Shown in pieces: positions 24,791 to 33,484 of a DNA stretch of 41,892 bases (positions are counted from its first letter, which is position 1; each line of letters opens with the position of its first letter). The translations under genes and the position numbers were made by a program. The DNA comes from Clostridia bacterium. GTDB lineage: Bacteria > Bacillota > Clostridia > Oscillospirales > CAG-382. The DNA is taken from the NCBI GenBank assembly GCA_017429165.1, contig JAFRPL010000034.1:1-41892 (forward strand). The letters run 5' to 3'. The notes below the pieces were generated by a model. It saw only the letters and a list, made by a program, of their open reading frames with translations, was not told the DNA's origin and searched no databases.

Positions 24791-26425
24791 TTACGCTTTG
24801 TTTTCGTCGTCGATCAGCGATTCGGAACCGTATTTGCGTCTGAGCAGCGGCTTTTCGATCTTGCCGGTGGGGTTGCGCGGCACGTGCGCGAATATGATCT
24901 TGCGGGGGCGTTTATAGCGCGGCAGGCGCAGGCAAAACGTGTTTATGTCCTGTTCGGTGCAGTATTCGCCGGGTTTGAGCTCTATTATCGCCGCGGCGAT
25001 CTCGCCAAGCCGGCTGTCGTGAAGCCCTATGACTGCAACGTCGAGGATCTTGGGATTAGAAGAAAGGAAATCCTCTATCTGCACCGGGTAAAGGTTCTCG
25101 CCACCGGTAATGATGACGTCTTTCTTGCGGTCGACAAGATAGATGAACCCGTCTTCGTCGGTCTTTGCCATATCGCCGGTGAAAAGCCAGCCGTCTTTGA
25201 GCACCTCGGAGGTGGCTTTGGGATCGTTGTAATAGCAGACCATCACGCCCGGGCCTTTGACGCAAAGCTCGCCGACTTCGCCCGGCTTGACTTCGCAGCC
25301 GTTATCGTCGCAGATCTTAGTCTGCCAGCCGTACCCGGCTTTGCCTATAGCGCCCACTTTGTTCACGTTTTCCACGCCCAGATGCACGCAGCCGGGGCCT
25401 ATGGATTCGGAAAGCCCGTAGTTGGTGTCGTACTGATGGTTCGGAAAATATGTAAGCCAGCGCTTGATAAGGCTCTGCGGAACGGGCTGCGCGCCTATGT
25501 GCATAAGGCGCCAGCGCGAAAGATCGTAATCTTCGGGCTTGAGTTCGCCCCGGTCGAACGCGGCGAGTATATCCTGCGCCCAGGGAACGAGCAGCCACAC
25601 TATGGTGCATTTTTCATCCGCCGCGGCGGAAAGGATCTGGTCGGGCTTGGTGCCTTTGAGCAGCACCGCTCGCGACCCGGTTATGAGCGAACCGAACCAG
25701 TGCATTTTTGCGCCGGTGTGATAAAGCGGAGGTATGCACAGAAAAACGTCGTCGTGAGTCTGACCGTGATGCGCCTGTTCGGTCTTACATGAATGGACGA
25801 GTGCTTTATGCTTGTGGAGGATCGCTTTGGGGAAACCGGTCGTACCGGAAGAAAAGTATATTGCGGCGTAGTCTTCGTCGCACATATCGACAGTGGAAAA
25901 CCTGTCGTTCGCGCCTTTGACCATTTCGTAATAGTCGTCGGCAAACGTGGGACAGTTCCCTTCGCCCACATAGATCATACGGACGTTGCTCTGGTAAGTT
26001 TCTTCAAGCTCTTCGACGCGGCCGATGAATTCGGGGCCGAACAGCAGAACGTCGGATTCCGAAAGCTTCAAGCAATACTGTATCTCTTCGGAAGAATAGC
26101 GGAAATTCATAGGCACCACCATGGCGCCGGTTTTGAGCACTCCGAAATAAATGGGAAGCCATTCGAGACAGTTCATTAGCAATATGGCGACTTTGCTCCC
26201 TCTTCCGTAGCCCAGTCTGATAAGCACGTTGGCGAATCTGTTGGCTTTTTCGTCGAATTCACGCCATGTGAGCTGCTTGCGCGACGCTTTTTCTTCGGTG
26301 GATTCGATAAGACTGTAATCTTTCCAAACCTTTTTGCTGCGATTTTCTTCGGGGTTCAGTTCAACAAGCGCGACTTCGTTCGGATACAAAGACGCGTTGC
26401 GTTCCAGGTATTCTGTAATAGGCAT
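24791..26425 (-). CDS. AMP-binding acyl-CoA synthetase (fatty-acid--CoA ligase type)
   Basis: 544 aa with all core motifs of the ANL superfamily: YFSSGTTGFPKAILHKH (P-loop, about 186-202), TNYGLSESIGPG, GWLFTGDMAKTDEDGFIYLV, DRKKDVIITGGENLYP and the C-terminal PTGKIEKPLLRRK with the adenylation Lys. It activates a carboxylic acid with ATP and CoA. Fatty, branched or aromatic acids are possible, and the substrate cannot be read from the sequence. Start chosen by CGGAGGGAAT upstream. It is monocistronic with its own promoter and shares a terminator with folD. Context next to a lipid kinase gene is compatible with lipid metabolism. Confidence 0.9.
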   Translation of the reverse strand: MPITEYLERNASLYPNEVALVELNPEENRSKKVWKDYSLIESTEEKASRKQLTWREFDEKANRFANVLIRLGYGRGSKVAILLMNCLEWLPIYFGVLKTGAMVVPMNFRYSSEEIQYCLKLSESDVLLFGPEFIGRVEELEETYQSNVRMIYVGEGNCPTFADDYYEMVKGANDRFSTVDMCDEDYAAIYFSSGTTGFPKAILHKHKALVHSCKTEQAHHGQTHDDVFLCIPPLYHTGAKMHWFGSLITGSRAVLLKGTKPDQILSAAADEKCTIVWLLVPWAQDILAAFDRGELKPEDYDLSRWRLMHIGAQPVPQSLIKRWLTYFPNHQYDTNYGLSESIGPGCVHLGVENVNKVGAIGKAGYGWQTKICDDNGCEVKPGEVGELCVKGPGVMVCYYNDPKATSEVLKDGWLFTGDMAKTDEDGFIYLVDRKKDVIITGGENLYPVQIEDFLSSNPKILDVAVIGLHDSRLGEIAAAIIELKPGEYCTEQDINTFCLRLPRYKRPRKIIFAHVPRNPTGKIEKPLLRRKYGSESLIDDENKA

Positions 26426-26462
26426 ATATTCCCTCCGTGTGGATGTTTATGCATTTTCTGTA

Positions 26463-26491
26463 ATAATAACACATTACTGCCGAATTGTAAA
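26463..26491 (-). promoter_or_regulatory. Promoter of the acyl-CoA synthetase gene
   Basis: TTTACA (26491-26486), a 17-bp spacer and TATTAT (26468-26463) with an extended -10 TGT on the - strand, about 40 bases before the start codon. The rest of the 221-bp gap up to the lipid kinase gene is AT-rich. On the + strand it holds a TATAAT box (26608-26613) without a clear -35. Confidence 0.55.
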
Positions 26492-26646
26492 GGTCTTTGC
26501 ACATTTTTTTCGGCTGACGCAAAAAAGATCTGTTTTTTACGTCGAAGCTTCGCCGGGCGACGAAAATAATTTCACAATTCGTTCATCTTTTTTTAATATA
26601 TAAGTTTTATAATAATCGGGTAATTTATATTACGGAGGAAGCATTC

Positions 26647-27606
26647 TTGAAACACATCTTTATTATAAACCCGGCCGCGGGATCCAGGAATTATTACGAA
26701 ACCGTAAAACAGGCCATTGAAGAATGCGGTCAGGATTTTGATCACGAGTTTTACGAGACCACTTCTCCCATGGACGCCTGCGCTTATATTCGTGAATATT
26801 GCAGCAATTACACTCTTCCTGTCAGATTTTACGCCTGCGGCGGCGACGGCACTCTGAACGAGGTAGTCAACGGCGCCGCCGGATTCGAAAACGCCGAGGT
26901 CGCGTGCGTTCCCACCGGAAGCGGCAACGACTATGTGAAGTATTACGGCCCGAAAGCCGAATTTATGAACATAGCCAACAGCATAGAAGGCACACCCTTC
27001 CCCGCCGATCTTCTTAAGATAGGCGACAGGTATTCCATCAACGTAATCAACTTCGGTTTCGACAGCGTGGTGGCGGAGACCATTTCTAAAGTCAAGCGCA
27101 AAAAGATAATCGGCGGCAAACATTCCTATACCACCGGCATAGTCAAAGGTCTTGTTGTGGGTATGAAAAGCAAGTGCGTCGTGACCGTGGACGGCGAGGC
27201 GCTGAATAACGACGTCATGCTGCTCTGCACCGTTGCGAACGGCACCCACGTGGGCGGATCGTTCAAATGTGCGCCAAGGTCGCTCAACAACGACGGTCTG
27301 GCGGAAGTATCGCTGTTCAGACCGATATCCCGTATCACTTTCGCGCGTCTTGTCAAAGCATATGAAAAAGGCGAGCATTTAGACGACCCGCGCTTTGCCA
27401 AATACATAACCTACCGCCGCGGAAAACTTATCGAATGCGAATCGCCCGAAGAGAAATTCGCGGTATCGGTGGACGGCGAAATGATCTACACCAATAAATT
27501 CTCAATAGAAGTGATCCCTAACGCCATAAAGTTCGTCGTTCCGAAAACGCTCGTCGAATCTTACCTCGCCAAACATTCCGAAGAACCGGAGGCAGCCGTA
27601 AAGTAA
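26647..27606 (+). CDS. Diacylglycerol kinase family lipid kinase (YegS/BmrU-like)
   Basis: 319 aa starting at a TTG with GGAGGAAG upstream. The DAGK catalytic domain is plain: NPAAGSRN near the start, YACGGDGTLNEVVNGA (about 61-76) and PTGSGNDYVKYYG. The C-terminal half is the beta-sandwich of this family (CTVANGTHVGGSFKCAPRSLNNDG, where DAGK proteins have the Gly-Gly and Asn-Asp-Gly segments). It phosphorylates a lipid alcohol, usually diacylglycerol or a related lipid, at the inner membrane face. It stands alone, with a terminator 35 bases after its stop. Confidence 0.9.
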   Translation: MKHIFIINPAAGSRNYYETVKQAIEECGQDFDHEFYETTSPMDACAYIREYCSNYTLPVRFYACGGDGTLNEVVNGAAGFENAEVACVPTGSGNDYVKYYGPKAEFMNIANSIEGTPFPADLLKIGDRYSINVINFGFDSVVAETISKVKRKKIIGGKHSYTTGIVKGLVVGMKSKCVVTVDGEALNNDVMLLCTVANGTHVGGSFKCAPRSLNNDGLAEVSLFRPISRITFARLVKAYEKGEHLDDPRFAKYITYRRGKLIECESPEEKFAVSVDGEMIYTNKFSIEVIPNAIKFVVPKTLVESYLAKHSEEPEAAVK

Positions 27607-27640
27607 AACGCTTATCCTCATATCATATATAAACGTAAAT

Positions 27641-27668
27641 GCCCGGGCTCTTACAAAGGAGCCCGGGC
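27641..27668. terminator. Terminator between lipid kinase and beta-propeller protein genes
   Basis: A 10-bp GC-only or nearly GC-only stem (GCCCGGGCTC and its complement) with an 8-base loop. TCGTTTATTTG follows on the + strand. It lies between two convergent genes and probably serves both. Confidence 0.8.
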
Positions 27669-27685
27669 TCGTTTATTTGATATCT

Positions 27686-30115
27686 TTACCAGTTGCCGAA
27701 AATATCAAACGCGCCTATTTCGAAATCGGTCAAAACACCGTTTTCGTCAATATGAGGTCTTACGTCGATATACACGTTACATTCTCTGAAATACAAAGTA
27801 ATACAAGCGTAGCGGAACTTTTCGTCAACGACGAACGAATCGCTTTTTTTGAATTTTCCGCCGCATATTTTGACCGCCGCTTCGTAAACCAGCTTATACG
27901 GCGCGGTCCACCCGTATTGTGCATCCCTGAAATACTTGACTGTGTATTTGCTGAAGAGACCCGATTTTTTTATAACGTATGCAAGCGAACGGTAACCCTC
28001 GGCGTCGTTAGCCGCGTTGACGCATTCGATAAGCTTAAGATACGCCGATTCCGCGACTTCCGCCTTGACGTTTTTCTGCACGTAAGGTTCATATTCTCTT
28101 ATATAACTTTTCAAGTACGGGACGTTATCCTCTTTGAACTCACCGTTTTTCAAGAACAGGGCGTAGTCCATATCCGCGTCTTTGGTCTTTATCTTGTTTT
28201 TCGTCACGAACGCCAGCGTCTGCTCTTCTGTCGACGAAAGTTTGACCACACGCGCGTCGCCGTATGTGTGGGAAAGCGGAATGCCGTTTTTTCCGTAATC
28301 GCGGAATGCGGTGAACGTATTATTGCGGTAATCTTCTATAACGCTTACGGTTTCGGAGCGGTTGTGCGTATGCGATATATCGAAGTTCAAATAGACGTAA
28401 CCGGAGCCTTTGTAAAGCACAAACCCATAATCGTAGTCCGGCGCAGTCTGCACGAGTTTTTCGTACATATCGGCTATAGAATACGATTGCTCGAACAAAT
28501 CGACGAGCGACGATAACATCAGATGGTAATAGTCGACCTTCGGATCGTCTTCAATGATCTGTATTTCCGTAGCATAGTAACTTATAAGCGCTTCGTCCAT
28601 AGCGTCGTTTACGCTTATCTTGTAAAAGATATGATGAGTCCGCTGCAGATCCGTCATCTTTTCGGCAAATTCTTTACTCACGTCTACGCGGAACGAGCCG
28701 CCGTCGAGCGAGCGGCATTCGAGATACACGTCGCCGGTAGTGTAAGTGAAAAGATAGCAGCCGTCAGGAGACAAGCACTCCGCTTCGGGAGCGGGCCCCA
28801 AAACGGTCTCTTCGCCGTTGCGGGCGTTCACGAGAATCAGCGAGCCGTTGCGCGTATCCCAGGCGAAGACGTCTTCTTCGGGCGTGATCTCAACGCAGTT
28901 TTCACGGTCGTACACACGGTACACACCGGCGGAGCAGGTAACGAGCAGGCCGTCTTTGTACGAAAGCACTTTGCCGGCGCATTCGCACGAAGCTCCGGTG
29001 TATGCGTTCACAAGCAGAAAGATGCAGTTTTCGTTTTCGAACCCGTAAGTGGACCCTTGCGCGTTTTTCATTGCGGCAAGGAGGTTTCTGCCGTCGGGCG
29101 AGAACGCGCTTATCGCATATGTGTCTCTGCCTTCGGAAACTTCGTGGTATTCCAGCGTTTCAAGATCTATAAGATACACGTCGTCACGGTACGGGTTGAC
29201 GGCGCCGTACACGCCGTCGTAAGCGGTGAAAACGTTCACCGCCGCGTGGCAGAGGTCGGGAGAAAGCGTAAACGTCCCCAGACTTTCGGAAATCACCGGC
29301 ATCTCGCGAAGCTGAGACGTGCGGAAATCGTATATCCACCTTTGTTTCACGGTGCTGTCAGCGCGGCTGACGAGCGCAAAAGACAGTAGATCGCAAGTGG
29401 TGACGTTATCTATCGCTATGACGTCGTTCGGGCCGATAGAATCGGCGATAAGCTCTTTTACGATACATTCGTAACAGACGACTTCGCCTTTTTCGGTATC
29501 ATAGAACACCCATCCGTGATTCTTATGCTCGCTCGAAGCGAGCAGGCCGGTGACATCCAGATAGCGGCTGCCGACTATGTTCCGAGGTCCGGAAACCAGA
29601 TCGAGCGCAAGGTTCTGCGCCTGCACGGCGGGGACAAACGCGGGCGACAGCGCCTGAACGGGCTCCACGGTGACGGTCTTTACGAAAAGATTGCCGGGAG
29701 CGTACCATTCGGGGATCTCGACGTATACGCCCGCGTCGGGCTTGCTCTGCTCTTCTTCCGATACGGGCTCGGATACAGGCTCGCTTATATCGACGGATTC
29801 GGGACCGGATCCGGGATCGCCGTTCCCTTCTTTATCTCTTGAATCATTCCCTTCTATCACCTGAACGCTCGAACCGCTGCTTTCGTCCGCGATCTCATCG
29901 CCAACGCGTTTATTCCACGGGCGGAACGAGAACACCGCAACAACCGCGGCGATAACGACGGCAAGTATTGCAGAAGCCGCCGCGAGCGATCTTTTGGTAC
30001 GGCGCGCGTTTACGCTGCTTTCGGCTGCGTCCGGCGCGCGGAAAACAAAAGTTTTATCAAATTCAATATTCTCTTCTGTTCGCAAGAGCTCGTCGATACG
30101 GTCTTCATTTTTCAT
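27686..30115 (-). CDS. Membrane-anchored beta-propeller-like protein, probable anti-sigma partner
   Basis: 809 aa. Residues 1-55 are cytoplasmic with no Cys, so there is no ZAS zinc motif. One transmembrane helix follows (SAILAVVIAAVVAVFSF, about 60-78), then an acidic Ser/Glu/Pro linker. A large outer domain carries WD/PD40-like blades, seen in SPDGRNLLAAMK, CLSPDGCYLFTYTTGD and similar strands, and the last 250 residues are mixed alpha/beta. The start lies 11 bases inside the ECF sigma gene, so the two are translationally coupled, as sigma/anti-sigma pairs are. The anti-sigma role is inferred from position and topology. The ligand or stress sensed by the outer domain is unknown. Confidence 0.65.
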   Translation of the reverse strand: MKNEDRIDELLRTEENIEFDKTFVFRAPDAAESSVNARRTKRSLAAASAILAVVIAAVVAVFSFRPWNKRVGDEIADESSGSSVQVIEGNDSRDKEGNGDPGSGPESVDISEPVSEPVSEEEQSKPDAGVYVEIPEWYAPGNLFVKTVTVEPVQALSPAFVPAVQAQNLALDLVSGPRNIVGSRYLDVTGLLASSEHKNHGWVFYDTEKGEVVCYECIVKELIADSIGPNDVIAIDNVTTCDLLSFALVSRADSTVKQRWIYDFRTSQLREMPVISESLGTFTLSPDLCHAAVNVFTAYDGVYGAVNPYRDDVYLIDLETLEYHEVSEGRDTYAISAFSPDGRNLLAAMKNAQGSTYGFENENCIFLLVNAYTGASCECAGKVLSYKDGLLVTCSAGVYRVYDRENCVEITPEEDVFAWDTRNGSLILVNARNGEETVLGPAPEAECLSPDGCYLFTYTTGDVYLECRSLDGGSFRVDVSKEFAEKMTDLQRTHHIFYKISVNDAMDEALISYYATEIQIIEDDPKVDYYHLMLSSLVDLFEQSYSIADMYEKLVQTAPDYDYGFVLYKGSGYVYLNFDISHTHNRSETVSVIEDYRNNTFTAFRDYGKNGIPLSHTYGDARVVKLSSTEEQTLAFVTKNKIKTKDADMDYALFLKNGEFKEDNVPYLKSYIREYEPYVQKNVKAEVAESAYLKLIECVNAANDAEGYRSLAYVIKKSGLFSKYTVKYFRDAQYGWTAPYKLVYEAAVKICGGKFKKSDSFVVDEKFRYACITLYFRECNVYIDVRPHIDENGVLTDFEIGAFDIFGNW

Positions 30116-30602
30116 TCTTTAACATTTCCTCTCTCAGTAATCGTTTTGCCTTGTTCAGGCGCAATTTCACGGTGCCAACGGGGACTTTAAGCACGGAAGC
30201 GGCGTCTTTAATCGTAAGATCCTTTAAATAGCAAAGCGCAATGACCGCCCGGTGCTTATACGAAAGCTTTCCTATCGCTTTGTACAGCGCGTCGTATTCG
30301 CTTTTGTCCGCGGTCTTTTCGGGTATGCGCGCAAAATACTCGTCGGGCAGCGCGCCGGAAAACTGTTCGGCGGCGCGCTTACGCGCGCGGTACCTGTCGC
30401 GGTACGCGTTAAGGCACACGGAAAGCGCAAACGATCGCGTCTGTGCTGGAGTTCCGGCGGAAAACTTGCTTTTCAACAGCTTTTCGCAGGTGTCCTGAAA
30501 AAGATCTTGCGCGTCGTGCTCGTTTTTGCAAAGTCCGTAGCAAAAACGCGACAGCGTTCCACCGTATTCTTCAATGATTTTTTCGAGCTCGGTACCGGTC
30601 AT
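30105..30602 (-). CDS. ECF-type RNA polymerase sigma factor
   Basis: 165 aa from the ATG at 30602, chosen by AAGGAG; an upstream in-frame ATG at 30653 lacks a good site. Region 2 is seen in ALSVCLNAYRDRYRARKRA and NEHDAQDLFQDTCEKLL. Region 4 has the helix-turn-helix LTIKDAASVLKVPVGTVKLRLNKAKRLLREE. The linker is short and there is no region 3, typical of ECF sigma factors. It recruits RNA polymerase to a small regulon. It is co-transcribed and overlapped with the membrane protein gene that follows. Its own promoter looks like a housekeeping sigma-A site, so it may be made constantly and held inactive. Confidence 0.9.
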   Translation of the reverse strand: MTGTELEKIIEEYGGTLSRFCYGLCKNEHDAQDLFQDTCEKLLKSKFSAGTPAQTRSFALSVCLNAYRDRYRARKRAAEQFSGALPDEYFARIPEKTADKSEYDALYKAIGKLSYKHRAVIALCYLKDLTIKDAASVLKVPVGTVKLRLNKAKRLLREEMLKNEK

Positions 30603-30688
30603 CTTTAACTCCTTATGGGGTGGATCCGTACGATATAACGAAACTGAAATCAAAAAGGTTCATTTTTTAAATATATTTTTTCTTTTTT

Positions 30689-30717
30689 ATTATACCGAAT
30701 ATAATACGCTTTGTCAA
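30689..30717 (-). promoter_or_regulatory. Consensus sigma-A promoter of the ECF sigma operon
   Basis: TTGACA (30717-30712), exactly 17 bases, and TATAAT (30694-30689) on the - strand: a perfect match to the vegetative consensus. The leader to the ATG is about 80 bases and AT-rich at its start. Confidence 0.85.
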
Positions 30718-30752
30718 TCGCACCGCTTTTTCGCCTTCGTTAAATCGGGGAC

Positions 30753-30789
30753 AAAAAAGCGTTCCCGACTGTTTTGAGTCGAGGAACGC
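30753..30789 (-). terminator. Terminator of the pyridoxamine kinase gene
   Basis: GCGTTCC (30759-30765) pairs with GGAACGC (30783-30789), and GACT pairs with AGTC inside, around a 6-base loop. On the - strand six T follow directly, 40 bases past the kinase stop. A T-run on the other side makes it partly bidirectional. Confidence 0.8.
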
Positions 30790-30828
30790 AAGTTTTTTAT
30801 GTGTGTTGCGCAAGCCGCGAAAAAAAGA

Positions 30829-31665
30829 TCAGCCGGAGATGCGCTTAACGAGGAACGGGATGCATTTTTCGAATTCCACGCCGTACCAGCATTCGGAACC
30901 GGATTCGAGCGTGACTCTTATGCATTCCACGGTATAGTCCACAGCCACTTTGAGCGAATCTTCCACGCTCATTCCGCCGGAAAGCGCGCCAGTGAACGCC
31001 GAAGCGAAAATGTCGCCGGTGCCGTGGAAAGCCGCGGGCAGTCTGTCTGCGAAATAGCTGAAATATTCGCCGGTGACGGAATCGTACGCCATAACGCCGA
31101 GCTTTTCTTTTTCGAACGAGACGCCGGTAAGCACGCTGACGCGAGCGCCGGACGAGGTGAGGTCGACCAGCATTTTGCGTATATACGTTTCGTCGTAGTT
31201 TTCGCCGGGGTACGGCACACCGAGCATGAACGCGGCTTCAGTGAGGTTGGGCAGAATAATATCCGCTTTGCCGCAGAGCTTGAACATCGCCGCCGGGAAT
31301 TCGGGTTTGAAGCCTTTGTAGAGTACGCCGTTATCCGCCATCGCGGGGTCGACGACGATCTTTGTTTCGCCTCCGCCGAATCTGTCGAAAATATCGGCGA
31401 CTATGTCTATTTGCCTTTCGGACCCGAGATAGCCCGTATATACTGCGTCAAATGCCAGGTTTTCTTTTTGCCAATGATCAGCTATGGGGATCATATCGTC
31501 CGTAAGGTCGCGGAACGTAAAGCCCGAAAACTGCGTGTGTGTGGAAAGCACGGCAGTCGGAAGCACCGCAGTCTCCACTCCCATTGCCGAAATGATCGGC
31601 AAAGCGACAGTCAGCGAGCATTTGCCCACGCAGGAAATATCTTGTATCGTAAGTACGCGTTTCAT
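30829..31665 (-). CDS. Pyridoxamine (pyridoxal) kinase
   Basis: 278 aa from the ATG at 31665 (AAGAAGG upstream; a GTG three codons earlier overlaps that site). Ribokinase superfamily, PdxK/PdxY type: TIQDISCVGKCSLTVALPI at the N-terminus, VLSTHTQFSGFTF, DPAMADNGVLYKGF, ADIILPNLTEAAFMLG and the anion-hole/catalytic motif HGTGDIFASAFTGAL with its Asp. It phosphorylates B6 vitamers with ATP to feed pyridoxal phosphate. PdxK, PdxY and ThiD overlap in sequence, but the SCVGKCS start is characteristic of the pyridoxamine kinase group. It has its own promoter and terminator. Confidence 0.88.
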   Translation of the reverse strand: MKRVLTIQDISCVGKCSLTVALPIISAMGVETAVLPTAVLSTHTQFSGFTFRDLTDDMIPIADHWQKENLAFDAVYTGYLGSERQIDIVADIFDRFGGGETKIVVDPAMADNGVLYKGFKPEFPAAMFKLCGKADIILPNLTEAAFMLGVPYPGENYDETYIRKMLVDLTSSGARVSVLTGVSFEKEKLGVMAYDSVTGEYFSYFADRLPAAFHGTGDIFASAFTGALSGGMSVEDSLKVAVDYTVECIRVTLESGSECWYGVEFEKCIPFLVKRISG

Positions 31666-31729
31666 CGCTTTCACCTTCTTTTAGAATACCGGCGCGCCGT
31701 AAAGTGCGACCGTTTTATTATTACCGTTG

Positions 31730-31757
31730 ATTATACCACAGAATATACAAAAGTCAA
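31730..31757 (-). promoter_or_regulatory. Promoter of the pyridoxamine kinase gene
   Basis: TTGACT (31757-31752), a 16-bp spacer and TATAAT (31735-31730) with an extended -10 TGG on the - strand. The leader is about 60 bases and contains the palindrome GGCGCGCC. Confidence 0.65.
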
Positions 31758-31769
31758 TAATGCGTGCAT

Positions 31770-31806
31770 AAAAAAAGCATTTTCTGCAAATATATGCAAA
31801 AAATGC
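31770..31806 (-). terminator. Terminator of the orphan membrane protein gene
   Basis: On the - strand a stem with GGCATTTTTTGCA and TGCAGAAAATGC (one mismatch, one bulge) around an A/T loop, followed by seven T. It begins about 20 bases past the stop codon. Confidence 0.75.
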
Positions 31807-31824
31807 CTTTTTGCGCAATTGTTA

Positions 31825-32643
31825 TTAGTCCTTTTGACAAACACGGCAAACCGAATACACGCGTGAAAACGCATAAAACGCAAGCGACATGTCGGCGGCG
31901 GAAAAAAGTATGTACTGATCGATCTGTTTGTATAAAAGCGTTATAGCAAGGTTGGGGATCGCATAAACGAGCATGAACAGTACGCATGAATACCCCGACG
32001 CAAGATACGGCCGCATCGACGCCTGGGTAAATTCGGTCTTTGAATCGTACACTATGAACAGCATAAACGCTATGAGACTTATAATATGGAACGCGGCGGC
32101 GGAGTTGGTGGGTCTGCGGTTTTGCTCGATGAATTCGAGTATTAGCCGCAGGATAGAGTAACCGCATACGACGAAGCGCAGATAAAGCACGCTTTTGCGC
32201 TGTTTGCCTTCTTTTTGCAGCGCCATATTCAAAAACATCGCCGAAGCGGCCACCATCGCGAGCGATATTACGAACTTTGAAAGCTCGCCGTTGCCGGTCA
32301 CATACTGGTAGGAATAATAAAGTCCGGTAGAAAGGAACATAAAGCCGCAAAGCGAGGACGCGAACACGGCGGGAGACGAATCGAACGAGATGAATGAGTT
32401 CGCCCTTTTGCCGAGCACGAAAGCCAAAACGGCGAAAGCGACGAAGAAACAGCAGGTAAAGACCAGGAACACGACCGTTTCGGAATTGCGAGATATGAAA
32501 TAAACGACGCTCTGACCCGCGGTCTCGGTCTCGTTGATCTCTATGTTGTTTTTCAAGACTATCACGCGCATTACAGACAGCAGCAATGACGACAAAGCCA
32601 CGGCGATAGCCGATATCTGAAATACGGATAACTTTTTTCTCAT
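31825..32643 (-). CDS. Orphan polytopic membrane protein (about seven helices)
   Basis: 272 aa, not recognised. Hydrophobic segments lie at about 7-28, 57-80, 92-112, 123-140, 152-170, 184-200 and 214-238, with short charged loops between. The layout suggests an integral membrane protein with seven helices. No catalytic motif, transporter signature or ligand motif was seen. Two Cys lie close together near the end (VCRVCQKD) and two more in helix 2. The start has GGAGGCG upstream. It is monocistronic, with a good promoter carrying a palindrome in the spacer, which hints at specific regulation. Similar uncharacterised proteins occur in Clostridial genomes, but I cannot name a family. Confidence 0.75.
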   Translation of the reverse strand: MRKKLSVFQISAIAVALSSLLLSVMRVIVLKNNIEINETETAGQSVVYFISRNSETVVFLVFTCCFFVAFAVLAFVLGKRANSFISFDSSPAVFASSLCGFMFLSTGLYYSYQYVTGNGELSKFVISLAMVAASAMFLNMALQKEGKQRKSVLYLRFVVCGYSILRLILEFIEQNRRPTNSAAAFHIISLIAFMLFIVYDSKTEFTQASMRPYLASGYSCVLFMLVYAIPNLAITLLYKQIDQYILFSAADMSLAFYAFSRVYSVCRVCQKD

Positions 32644-32666
32644 GCTATGCTTTCGCCTCCGTTGCG

Positions 32667-32695
32667 ATTATACAACAAACGAAAGCGTTTGTAAA
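32667..32695 (-). promoter_or_regulatory. Promoter with internal palindrome before the orphan membrane protein gene
   Basis: TTTACA (32695-32690), a 17-bp spacer and TATAAT (32672-32667) on the - strand. A perfect inverted repeat CAAACG-N4-CGTTTG (32676-32691) fills the spacer and touches the -35 box, a classical repressor position. The expected transcript start lies at the ribosome site, so the leader is about 17 bases. Confidence 0.6.
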
Positions 32696-32762
32696 CGGAA
32701 TGCGCAAAAATTTGCATATTGTTAAAAAATAAGCAAAATACGGGCAAAGAAAAGCCAAACGC

Positions 32763-33479
32763 CTAAGCGTTCAGCTCCTCGATATCGTAAACGTAATCTA
32801 TGGAAGAAATGGCTTCGATTATCTCTTTGTGCGTCTTGTACTTTTTGAGCTCGGGGCTGCCTACGGTGAGCGATATGGTATAGACGCTGAGCCCCGAATT
32901 GACGTACGCCGGGTTGAATTCTATATCGTCGATAATGAGCCCGAGCTTACGGATGGTGGCGATGAATTCCTTCAAGTATGTGCTGCTGGTGAGCTCGAGA
33001 TGTACTTCGAAATGATTCGAACGGTTTTTGAGATATTTTTCAAATCCGTTGAAACAGGCGAGACTTATGAGCACGGAAAAGAACCCTATCGCCGCGATTG
33101 TATAAAGCCCGGCGCCGACGGAAAGTCCCAGAAGTCCGACCGCCCAAAGTCCGGCGGAAGTCGTGAGTCCGCGTATCTGATTGCGCGAGCTGAACAAAAT
33201 GGAATTTGTGGTGATGAGCGCGATCGCCACGACCGACGCCGCAGAAATGAGGAACCATCCGGTCTCGAACTGTTCGCGCAGGTATACGTCGATAAGCATC
33301 GCAAAAGTGGTGCCGAGCGATATGACTATAAACGTCCTTAATCCCGCAGAATGCCGCTTGCTCGAACGCTCGCAGCCGATCATAGCCGAAAGCAGAAGCG
33401 AAACGCACACCCTGAAAAGCACGGACCAGACGTTCAGCTGCAGCGACCATTCACCGAGCAGTTTTCCTATAATATCCAT
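32763..33479 (-). CDS. MgtC/SapB family membrane protein
   Basis: 238 aa. The N-terminal 130 residues hold four to five helices with the MgtC signature: LLLSAMIGCERSSKRHSAGLRTFIVISLGTT, where Glu-Arg and Gly-Leu-Arg-Thr are the family's conserved sites, split here by a KRHSA stretch. The C-terminal 90 residues (HFEVHLELTSSTYLKEFI to YVYDIEEL) resemble the ACT-like domain of longer family members. MgtC proteins aid growth at low magnesium and modulate membrane ATPases. The ribosome site AGAAGGAG lies inside the last codons of the antiporter gene, five bases upstream, so the two are co-expressed. Confidence 0.85.
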   Translation of the reverse strand: MDIIGKLLGEWSLQLNVWSVLFRVCVSLLLSAMIGCERSSKRHSAGLRTFIVISLGTTFAMLIDVYLREQFETGWFLISAASVVAIALITTNSILFSSRNQIRGLTTSAGLWAVGLLGLSVGAGLYTIAAIGFFSVLISLACFNGFEKYLKNRSNHFEVHLELTSSTYLKEFIATIRKLGLIIDDIEFNPAYVNSGLSVYTISLTVGSPELKKYKTHKEIIEAISSIDYVYDIEELNA

Positions 33480-33484
33480 AATAT

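Noticed and set aside
24728..25792. 354-aa + strand frame after folD
   Set aside because: It begins before the terminator hairpin and is antisense to the acyl-CoA synthetase, whose motifs are complete.
26520..26575. Palindromic GAAGCTTC and CGTCG/CGACG arms between the synthetase and lipid kinase genes
   Set aside because: The arms are only 5-8 bp with no T-run or promoter relation. They are likely chance in a GC-skewed stretch.
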